5,884 nt of DNA from Gorillibacterium sp. (GTDB lineage: Bacteria; Bacillota; Bacilli; Paenibacillales; NBRC-103111), in the NCBI GenBank assembly GCA_023511325.1, contig JAIMBU010000218.1, positions 1 through 5,884 on the forward strand, read 5' to 3'. A program made the translations under genes and the position numbers. Under the pieces are notes generated by a model. That model did not search any database. It was given only the letters and a program-made list of their open reading frames with translations, and was not told where the DNA came from. Of the stretch, positions 1 to 4,622 are shown piece after piece. Every line of letters starts with the position of its first letter. Position 1 is the first letter of the stretch.

Positions 1-77
1 TTATTAAGGAGCCTGAAAAGTATATCAAAAATTTGAGCAGTGATGGGAAGAAATTTTTAGGAGAAGAAAATGAATAA
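1..77 (+). CDS. 3' end of an unidentified gene (partial)
   Basis: An open frame enters from the left edge and ends at a TAA at 75-77. The 25 codons visible from position 3 give a charged, lysine/glutamate-rich C-terminus (IKEPEKYIKNLSSDGKKF, ending in GEENE). The composition looks like a soluble protein tail, but the fragment is too short to assign a family. It converges on the minus-strand gene that ends at 266. An AT-rich inverted repeat follows it at 88-136. It could also be a chance open frame, since only 25 codons are seen. Confidence 0.5.
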   Translation, partial: IKEPEKYIKNLSSDGKKFLGEENE

Positions 78-87
78 GCAAAGATAT

Positions 88-136
88 ATTATCAGCTAAT
101 TGGAATTTGTTTGCCAGGAAAATCTAAGCTGATAAT
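88..136 (+). terminator. AT-rich inverted repeat, possible weak terminator
   Basis: A perfect 10-nt inverted repeat, ATTATCAGCT at 88-97 and AGCTGATAAT at 127-136, is separated by 29 nt and followed by TTATTTTC. It begins 10 nt after the stop of the partial gene at the left edge. The long loop and low G+C make it a weak terminator candidate. The rest of the gap up to 265 holds only AT-rich short palindromes and nothing I can name. Confidence 0.3.
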
Positions 137-265
137 TTATTTTCATTATTTAATTTCATTTCTTTTATTATGAAATTTGTTCGAAATAGTGAAAAAAGAT
201 TTTTTCTGGCCGGCGGGGCATTACTTATAATCTGAGCGATAAATCGGAATTTAGCAATGGCCTTT

Positions 266-1144
266 TCAGCTAAATCCTTCACTTTTTTCGATAATTATAT
301 CATTACAGCGAAGAATAAGCTCTGGCATCCCTTCGCCTGCCCCTAATAGCATATGGGCTTCATAACCGTTTTCCGTGCTATACAGCTCATCATAAATCCA
401 TGTACTTCCCACAATGTGTTCGTCCTGTTTTATAATTTCAGACACAGTAAAAGTAATCCTATTAAAACTGGTGAATCCTCCCCGCGTATCGAGACACATG
501 ACAACATTTGTACCAATTGTAAGCTCCGTTACCACGCAATCGTGAAAACCGAATCTTTCTCTGATAATTTGAGGAATAGGTTCCGCTTGCTGTGCTTTTG
601 AATACTCGTTTAAAACACTATTCACTTTCTTCTCGTTCTCTTTACTTAGTCTTTTCAACTGATTCAGAACTTCCCCAGTACAGTAACCCAAGGAGAAAAC
701 CCGCATATCCGTAATTTGTTGAGAAAGATCGTGGGGAAGTTTATTAGCAGTTTCTTTTTTTAGCGCTTCCTGATGAAGGCGGAATTCTTCTCTGCATTTT
801 TTCTCATCGAAGGGCGAGCGGGTATTGTAATCCTCTATCCATTTCTGAATACGTTCTCTTTCTTCAAGCGGCATGTGATAAACTACCATATCCTCTTCGT
901 TTATCTCTTCGCCGCGTTCAAATTTGTCGAGCGGCACAAGTCTGCATCCCTCCTGTTCCAACATAAAACGAGGGTCAACATCGTAAACCTCACGCTGCAT
1001 TTTTACAAATTCTTTCTCTTTTCTTTTATATAGCCGCAAATAGAGAGCTTCGTCATAAATATCAGCACCCTTGTGTACTCTCATACCAGAATGAAGTCCC
1101 GTTCGCTGGCATAATTCATACCATTTCTTTGTAAGATACTTCAT
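266..1144 (-). CDS. DUF4085-like protein of unknown function
   Basis: A 292-residue protein starting MKYLTKKWYELCQ. The open frame runs 47 codons further upstream, but ATG 1142-1144 is the likely start because AGGGAG lies 5 nt before it and the upstream extension crosses a terminator. The N-terminal opening and the C-terminal block (GFHDCVVTELTIG, RGGFTSFNRITF, WIYDELY, LILRCNDI) recall the Bacillus proteins grouped as DUF4085; this is recognition from memory, not a search. The middle is highly charged and probably helical. There is no signal peptide or membrane segment, so it is presumably cytoplasmic. I know of no established function. It lies outside the ssrA-derived repeats, on the far side of the terminator at 1298-1325, so it probably belongs to the older chromosome rather than the inserted cargo. 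Confidence 0.8.
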   Translation of the reverse strand: MKYLTKKWYELCQRTGLHSGMRVHKGADIYDEALYLRLYKRKEKEFVKMQREVYDVDPRFMLEQEGCRLVPLDKFERGEEINEEDMVVYHMPLEERERIQKWIEDYNTRSPFDEKKCREEFRLHQEALKKETANKLPHDLSQQITDMRVFSLGYCTGEVLNQLKRLSKENEKKVNSVLNEYSKAQQAEPIPQIIRERFGFHDCVVTELTIGTNVVMCLDTRGGFTSFNRITFTVSEIIKQDEHIVGSTWIYDELYSTENGYEAHMLLGAGEGMPELILRCNDIIIEKSEGFS

Positions 1145-1202
1145 GAGAGCTCCCTTCGGTAAATTCTTGGTTTGTCTGCGTGATGTAATAGTCTTTGAAT
1201 CT

Positions 1203-1208
1203 ATAATA
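1203..1208 (-). promoter_or_regulatory. candidate extended -10 box for the DUF4085-like gene
   Basis: On the minus strand TGG-TATTAT reads as an extended -10 element about 60 nt upstream of the chosen start. No good -35 hexamer is present at 17-18 nt (CTTTTT is found there), so the call rests on the -10 alone. Confidence 0.3.
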
Positions 1209-1297
1209 CCACGCTTTACTATATGAAAAAGACACAGCTTCCCCTTGGCGGAAAACCTTTCGTCTGTCATTCGCCTACAATTCAATCCATAGAAAGC

Positions 1298-1325
1298 AAA
1301 AAAACCGCTATAACAGCGGGTTTTT
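1298..1325 (-). terminator. rho-independent terminator after the distant tmRNA 3' piece
   Basis: Read on the minus strand, CCGCT-GTTAT-AGCGG forms a 5-bp G+C-rich stem with a 5-nt loop, followed by seven T (1298-1304). The opposite side is also A/T rich, so it may work in both directions. It begins 2 nt beyond the acceptor-like end of the tmRNA fragment at 1327. That is where an ssrA terminator is expected, which supports the view that the fragment is a genuine former 3' end of ssrA. Confidence 0.75.
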
Positions 1326-1326
1326 C

Positions 1327-1459
1327 TGATGGAGTCGAGGAGAGTCGAACCCCTGTCCGAAGATCACACCACATAAGCTTCTACGGGTGTAGTCCCAGTT
1401 TTGATGTCACGCAATCAATTAGTCTAGGTGGGAGCATTTGATTGTATTTCCCCAGAACC
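1327..1459 (-). pseudogene. ssrA: displaced 3' portion of a tmRNA gene (att-like copy)
   Basis: Positions 1342-1410 match the 3' region of ssrA at 4625-4693 in the same orientation, with five substitutions. Beyond that homologous block the copy has what the main gene lacks: a T-arm with loop UUCGACU and a 5-bp stem (one G-U), then an acceptor strand CGACUCC, a discriminator A and UCA. Paired with the 5' strand GGGGGCG at 4965-4971, the acceptor helix has one G-U and one G-A mismatch. A weaker match (13 of 16) continues at 1444-1459 against 4698-4713, after an extra 29 nt containing a CAATCAA/TTGATTG stem. There is no tRNA-like 5' half, tag frame or alanine D-arm nearby, so it is not a complete tmRNA gene. 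It is either the original ssrA 3' end displaced by insertion or the end of an incoming element. The final UCA in place of CCA and the acceptor mismatch show some decay. Confidence 0.8.
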
Positions 1460-1689
1460 AATGGGCTTGAATAGTGGGTGAGGCATGCTAAAAATGAATT
1501 GTTACTTTCCTTCTTCCATTAACCTCACGAGGCTACTTGACCAGTAGCTAAGTTTAGCTTGCAGGTAGTCTGGAATATACAGTATATGAAACTTAAAGTG
1601 TTTAGTAAATTCCTTGGCATATTGTTCAATATGGCTGGGAAGATAATCTGTTTTCCTGAATGAAGCTCTGTAATTTCAATCAAATGCTC
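1432..1689. repeat. 13-nt perfect inverted repeat
   Basis: GAGCATTTGATTG at 1432-1444 is the exact reverse complement of CAATCAAATGCTC at 1677-1689, with 232 nt between the arms. The left arm lies in the extra hairpin of the displaced tmRNA piece and the right arm in the decayed coding region. Its role is unknown. It could be chance or a remnant of element ends. Confidence 0.45.
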
Positions 1690-1743
1690 GTTAAGATGTT
1701 AATCAAGATCTTCTCGTACTCGATCCTCAGTAATTGTTTGCAT
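1502..1743 (-). pseudogene. decayed small gene of unknown function behind the TetR gene
   Basis: An ATG at 1741-1743, 12 nt after the TetR stop, opens MQTITEDRVREDLD and then meets a TAA. The same frame continues HLNEHLIEIT. After a frame change near 1676-1680, a 57-codon open stretch (1502-1675) follows. It includes DYLPSHIEQYAKEFTKHF and ILYIPDYLQAKLSYW, and ends RLMEEGK before TAA. The amino-acid make-up and the linkage of the frames look like a former gene of about 80 codons carrying one stop and one frameshift. I do not recognise the family. Its position directly behind the repressor suggests it was once co-transcribed with it. It ends 42 nt from the displaced tmRNA piece. Sequencing error rather than decay cannot be excluded. 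Confidence 0.45.
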
Positions 1744-1755
1744 CCGGCTCAGGTG

Positions 1756-2322
1756 TTAGGTTAGCTGAGATTCAATTAGCACCATTGCAGCGTTATAAAA
1801 ATTATTGCTGTCAAGTGCTGACTTGTGGATATAGGAATCCACGATAGCACCACCGTACAGCATTTCCAGTTGTGAAGCTAAAGCTTCAGGATTTTTGGCC
1901 TTAGCGTGGCGGGCGATTTTCGCGACCTCACCCTCATGATCCACACGGCATTGCAAAGCTGCCTGATGGCCGGGGTGATTAGCATCGGGGAACTCAAGCA
2001 GCGTATTCGTGAAGGGACACCCGCGGAATTCGGGTTGCCGTATGCTTTCTGACAACAATCGAATTAAATGGTGCAACTGCTTAACCGGCTCATCCAGGTA
2101 CAGCTTTTTTGCTTCCTCGATCTTGGAGAGGCTTCGAAGTTGACGTTGCTCCAGAAAAGCAACCACCAGATCATCCTTTGTTGCGAAATTTCGATAAAAG
2201 CTGGCTTTGGCTACCTCTGACTCTGCAATAATCCGATCTATCCCCACGGCACGTATGCCCTCTGAATAAAATAATTTGATGGCCACACCTAAAATACGCT
2301 CCTTAGCTGATTCTTTTTTCAT
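1756..2322 (-). CDS. TetR-family transcriptional repressor, likely regulator of the divergent azoreductase
   Basis: A 188-residue protein, typical TetR length. Residues 5-52 form the DNA-binding domain: ERILGVAIKLFYSEGIRAVGID, then the helix-turn-helix region IIAESEVAKASFYRNFATKDDL. The C-terminal ligand domain contains RGCPFTNTLLEFPD at 100-113, a block seen in LmrA/YxaF-like members of the family (from memory). The ATG at 2320-2322 has a very strong AAAGGAGGAGG about 9 nt upstream. It is divergent from the azoreductase gene and the shared region carries two AGAC...GTCT palindromes, so it probably represses that gene and itself until a ligand, perhaps a quinone or aromatic compound, releases it. 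That ligand is inference. The repressor lies within the segment bounded by ssrA fragments. Confidence 0.9.
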   Translation of the reverse strand: MKKESAKERILGVAIKLFYSEGIRAVGIDRIIAESEVAKASFYRNFATKDDLVVAFLEQRQLRSLSKIEEAKKLYLDEPVKQLHHLIRLLSESIRQPEFRGCPFTNTLLEFPDANHPGHQAALQCRVDHEGEVAKIARHAKAKNPEALASQLEMLYGGAIVDSYIHKSALDSNNFYNAAMVLIESQLT

Positions 2323-2360
2323 AATATTCCCCCTCCTCCTTTATCTTTATAAAAGCCGAG

Positions 2361-2389
2361 TTGACAAGAGACAGAACTGTCTGTATTAT
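2361..2389 (+). promoter_or_regulatory. sigma-A type promoter of the azoreductase gene
   Basis: TTGACA at 2361-2366 and TATTAT at 2384-2389 are separated by exactly 17 nt. The first operator palindrome fills most of the spacer. Transcription would start near 2396, leaving a leader of about 175 nt before the azoreductase ATG. A TATAAT on the other strand (2385-2390) could serve the TetR gene, so the two promoters may overlap almost completely, though no good -35 box is seen for the minus strand. Confidence 0.75.
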
Positions 2390-2416
2390 ATTGTTATAAA
2401 TGATACAGACCTGTCT
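2369..2416. promoter_or_regulatory. two TetR-type operator palindromes
   Basis: The first is AGACAG-AA-CTGTCT at 2369-2382, a palindrome with perfect 6-nt arms lying between the -35 and -10 boxes. The second is AGAC-CT-GTCT at 2407-2416, just after the expected transcription start. Their centres are about 36 nt apart. The half-site resembles the TAGAC/GTCTA-type boxes I recall for LmrA/YxaF regulators. Binding at either would block the plus-strand promoter and would also cover the start region of the minus-strand gene. Confidence 0.7.
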
Positions 2417-2570
2417 CTTTCATTTTAGAGAAAATCCTTGATGCTGTCAAATTTATTATGGACGTGTAGATAAGGGGGATACCATTTAAAGTTGAATAAA
2501 TGTGTACCTATTAAAGCCAGCAAGACCGTTTTATCAAAAAAACCAAAAACGAAGGTGGAGGAAAACTATT

Positions 2571-3221
2571 ATGACAACACTGCTTTATGTAACCGCTCAT
2601 CCGCTTAACACCGATGCCAATAGCCTTTCTATCAGCAGACAATTTGTTGAGACATATCGTGAGGTCAATCCCAACGATAATATCGTCCATCTAGACTTGT
2701 ATATGGCTGACATTCCACAAATTGACGCAAATCTTCTGAAACGTTGGGGACAACCGCCAAGTGGTCCGTCTTTCGATGAACTGAACCCCGAAGCCAAGGT
2801 AAAAGCCATCCGTATAAGAGAATTGGTCGAACAATTCGTCGCGGCAGACAAAATTGTAATCGCAAATCCAGTATGGAATTTCTTATTTCCTCCGGTGTTG
2901 AAGACTTACATTGATTCGATTGCTGTACCAGGTATAACTTTTAAGCATGCCGATAACGGTCTTAGAGGATTAGGCGGTTTAGTAGGCACAGCAACCGGCA
3001 AAAAGGTTGTTCACATTCAAGCTTCAGGAACCGTTTTGTCACACGGACGCTATCAAGAGTTGAATTTCAGTGACAACTATTTGAGAGCGGTAATGAAACT
3101 CCTTGGCATTGAAGATTTCCAGACCATCTATGTGGAAGGTGTCGCAGAATATAAAGATCAAGCTCAAGAAATTAAGAACAAAGCCTTGCAGCAAGCAACT
3201 GAGTTGGCGAAAAATTTCTAA
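2571..3221 (+). CDS. azoR: FMN-dependent NADH-azoreductase / quinone reductase (AzoR family)
   Basis: A 216-residue flavodoxin-like protein, the usual AzoR length. The frame is open from 2502, but ATG 2571 is the start: GGTGGAGG lies 9-12 nt upstream and the family's N-terminal beta strand MTTLLYVTAHP begins there. Family marks are the FMN phosphate-binding region after HPL (10-24), NPVWNFLFPPVLKTYID (99-115) and GITFKH (121-126), and the region ASGTVLSHGR (151-160). Members are cytoplasmic homodimers that use NADH to reduce azo dyes and quinones by two-electron transfer, protecting against thiol stress; the natural substrate here is unknown. It is transcribed divergently from the TetR gene and its promoter is overlaid with operators, so expression is probably inducible. 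It lies in the accessory segment between ssrA fragments and is followed by a bidirectional terminator. Confidence 0.92.
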   Translation: MTTLLYVTAHPLNTDANSLSISRQFVETYREVNPNDNIVHLDLYMADIPQIDANLLKRWGQPPSGPSFDELNPEAKVKAIRIRELVEQFVAADKIVIANPVWNFLFPPVLKTYIDSIAVPGITFKHADNGLRGLGGLVGTATGKKVVHIQASGTVLSHGRYQELNFSDNYLRAVMKLLGIEDFQTIYVEGVAEYKDQAQEIKNKALQQATELAKNF

Positions 3222-3448
3222 CATAGAGATTGAAGTCACTAATCTTGCATTACTTTCGGTAACATAAGGTATGCATTGTATTCTTGTTGCTGACAAATAT
3301 TCTGATATTCAACGGTGCCGGCACAAAATATAGCACTTGCACCAGTAAATTACTACGTTGATTCTCACAGAAGAAGTATCAGCTTGCCAAAACTAATTAA
3401 ATAATAAACGAACGTTTACCTTAAAATTCTGAATATTCTTCAACAAGC
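3222..3448. other. intergenic stretch without a recognised gene
   Basis: This covers 227 nt between the azoreductase stop and the terminator. Short frames exist on both strands (a 37-codon frame on minus, about 30 on plus) but none has a ribosome binding site or a family I recognise. Two perfect short palindromes stand out: GTGCCGGCAC at 3315-3324 and TAAACG-AA-CGTTTA at 3405-3418. The latter has the shape of a repressor operator, but no promoter is clearly associated with it. The region may hold remains of older cargo. Confidence 0.35.
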
Positions 3449-3485
3449 AAAAATGCCATTACTTTTTAAGAGTAGGGGCATTTTT
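3449..3485. terminator. bidirectional rho-independent terminator
   Basis: AAAAATGCC at 3449-3457 pairs perfectly with GGCATTTTT at 3477-3485. An inner 4-bp TACT/AGTA stem (3460-3463 with 3471-3474) closes a 7-nt loop. Both flanks supply a U-run in the respective transcript, so it can end the azoreductase transcript from the left and the aldo/keto reductase transcript from the right. It marks the boundary between the two modules. Confidence 0.8.
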
Positions 3486-3512
3486 GTGTGAACACAGTTT
3501 TATATTTTGCCA

Positions 3513-3536
3513 GCACATAAGTTCTACGGGTGTAGT
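3513..3536 (-). repeat. short ssrA-derived fragment (att-like scar)
   Basis: On the minus strand, ACTACACCCGTAGAA followed by CTTATGTG matches the tmRNA 3' region at 1371-1393 with a single deleted base. Against the copy at 4654-4677 it differs additionally at the bases where that copy is degenerate, so it derives from the distant version. Flanking bases do not match tmRNA. It lies between the bidirectional terminator and the aldo/keto reductase stop, at the junction of two gene modules, and has the same orientation as the other copies. A match this long by chance is very unlikely in 5.9 kb. Confidence 0.7.
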
Positions 3537-3548
3537 GACACTTGCGTA

Positions 3549-4391
3549 TTATAACTCTTCATGCGTTTTTGGATTCTGCCCCCATAAGCGTCCTTCCTCA
3601 CTGCTGAATGCTGAGATTGCTTTCATTTCCTCTTCTGACAATTCGAAATCAAAAATATTCAAATTCTCAGTCTGATGCTTTAAAGAACTAGCCTTCGGGA
3701 TCGGAAGCGCTCCAAGTTGGATATGCCAACGCAAAATCGTTTGTGCGTTTGTCTTACCATGAGCCGCAGAAATTTCTCCAATCTTTTCATCCTTCAGCAT
3801 ACTGTGACCGCGGCCCAGGGGGCTCCACGATTCCGTTACGATACCTAATTCAGCATCTTTCGCACGCTGCTGCTCTTGATTGAAATAGGGATGGAGTTCA
3901 ACTTGATTTATACTTGGTGCAACCCCGGTCTCCCGAATCAAGCGTTCGTTATACTCCGGCAGGAAATTGCAGACCCCGATGGAACGGATATAGCCCCGCT
4001 TCTTAGCTTCAATCATCGCCTGCCAAGCTTCCACATATAAATCAATTTTGGGATTAGGCCAATGGATCAAATATAGATCGTAATAATCCAGCCCTCCTCT
4101 ATATAATGATTCCTCAATCGTTACAATGGCTTCCTGATAGGCCTGTCGACGCCCAGGCAGCTTCGAGCAGATCAATAGTTCTTCTCTCGCTACAGAACTC
4201 TGACGGACGGCCTGTCCAACAGTCCCCTCATTCTCATAGTTAAACGCTGTATCAATCAGACGGTATCCTGCATCTATCGCGCTTGCAATCACCTTCACTC
4301 CGGCCGCACCCCTAAAACCACCAGTGCCGAACCCAATGACTGGTACTTTCAAACCATCGTTCAATAGCTTTTCCGAAATAGTCTGGTTCAA
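3549..4391 (-). CDS. aldo/keto reductase family oxidoreductase
   Basis: A 280-residue single-domain TIM-barrel enzyme, normal length for the family. The catalytic tetrad is complete: Asp47 and Tyr52 in DTAFNYENE, Lys77 in ICSKLPG, His110 in YLIHWPNP. Other family blocks are IGVCNFLPE, NQVELHPYFNQ and, for NADPH binding, IPKASSLKHQTEN near the C-terminus. It should reduce aldehydes or ketones with NADPH in the cytoplasm. It resembles the 2,5-diketo-gluconate reductase/YvgN group, several of which detoxify glyoxal and methylglyoxal; the actual substrate cannot be read from sequence. The start is TTG at 4389-4391, with AGAGGGGG 7 nt upstream and no better in-frame ATG. It has its own promoter. 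It is flanked by ssrA-derived sequence on both sides, which suggests it is inserted cargo. Confidence 0.92.
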   Translation of the reverse strand: MNQTISEKLLNDGLKVPVIGFGTGGFRGAAGVKVIASAIDAGYRLIDTAFNYENEGTVGQAVRQSSVAREELLICSKLPGRRQAYQEAIVTIEESLYRGGLDYYDLYLIHWPNPKIDLYVEAWQAMIEAKKRGYIRSIGVCNFLPEYNERLIRETGVAPSINQVELHPYFNQEQQRAKDAELGIVTESWSPLGRGHSMLKDEKIGEISAAHGKTNAQTILRWHIQLGALPIPKASSLKHQTENLNIFDFELSEEEMKAISAFSSEEGRLWGQNPKTHEEL

Positions 4392-4420
4392 ATAAAGACC
4401 CCCTCTACCTTCTTAAAAAA

Positions 4421-4449
4421 ATGATAGCATAGCTTCTCCGCCTAAGCAA
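4421..4449 (-). promoter_or_regulatory. promoter of the aldo/keto reductase gene
   Basis: On the minus strand TTGCTT (4444-4449) and TATCAT (4421-4426) are 17 nt apart. A TG one base before the -10 box makes it an extended -10. Transcription would start near 4414, about 23 nt before the TTG start codon and just before its ribosome binding site. Confidence 0.6.
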
Positions 4450-4460
4450 AATGCTGTCAG

Positions 4461-4520
4461 CTAGTTTAAGGAGGATCTTCCGAATAATTGGCTTTTTTTA
4501 GTATATCGATTCACTGCCAT
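4461..4520 (-). CDS. 19-codon small ORF, leader peptide or truncated gene start
   Basis: ATG 4518-4520 is preceded 7 nt upstream by AGGGAGGT, one of the best ribosome binding sites in the window, and by a TATAAT promoter. The frame reads MAVNRYTKKSQLFGRSSLN and stops at TAG 4461-4463. The strong start signals contrast with the tiny product. It may be the beginning of a gene cut off by insertion of the reductase module, or a short leader upstream of that gene, whose start lies 69 nt further on. I recognise no family. Confidence 0.4.
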   Translation of the reverse strand: MAVNRYTKKSQLFGRSSLN

Positions 4521-4555
4521 AACAAGGACCTCCCTAATATTTACCGTTGTTGTAC

Positions 4556-4585
4556 ATTATAATATCACAACGAAAAAGCCAGCAA
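4556..4585 (-). promoter_or_regulatory. promoter inside the ssrA terminator
   Basis: On the minus strand TTGCTG (4580-4585) and TATAAT (4556-4561) are 18 nt apart. The -35 box lies within the stem of the terminator at 4573-4606. It points at the 19-codon ORF and the aldo/keto reductase gene and would start near 4549. Confidence 0.5.
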
Positions 4586-4606
4586 CCAGATCACTGGATG
4601 CTGACT
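4573..4606 (-). terminator. rho-independent terminator downstream of the ssrA body
   Basis: Read on the minus strand, a 13-bp stem with one T-T mismatch and one T-G pair (4594-4606 with 4577-4589) closes a 4-nt TGAT loop and is followed by five T. It lies 17 nt beyond the damaged 3' end of ssrA and should end transcription from the smpB/ssrA side. Confidence 0.8.
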
Positions 4607-4622
4607 CTTCATATTTCCTGTA

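Noticed and set aside
192..207. Palindrome GAAAAAA-GA-TTTTTTC as a terminator
   Set aside because: The stem has only A-T pairs apart from one G-C and no U-run beyond it, so it should not terminate transcription.
773..1033. Plus-strand open frames inside the DUF4085-like gene, and similar frames opposite azoR, the aldo/keto reductase and smpB
   Set aside because: These are antisense shadows of well-supported genes, without ribosome sites or recognisable domains.
1145..1285. Longer N-terminus of the DUF4085-like protein
   Set aside because: The extension covers the probable promoter and comes close to the terminator, and the family-like opening MKYLTKKWYELCQ begins at 1144 behind a ribosome site.
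1327..1459. Second complete tmRNA gene
   Set aside because: No 5' acceptor/D-loop sequence or tag frame ending in ALAA is found upstream. The DNA there is a decayed protein-coding region.
2502..2570. Longer N-terminus for the azoreductase from an upstream ATG
   Set aside because: The 23 extra residues are basic and unlike the family, there is no ribosome site before 2502, and GGTGGAGG correctly precedes ATG 2571.
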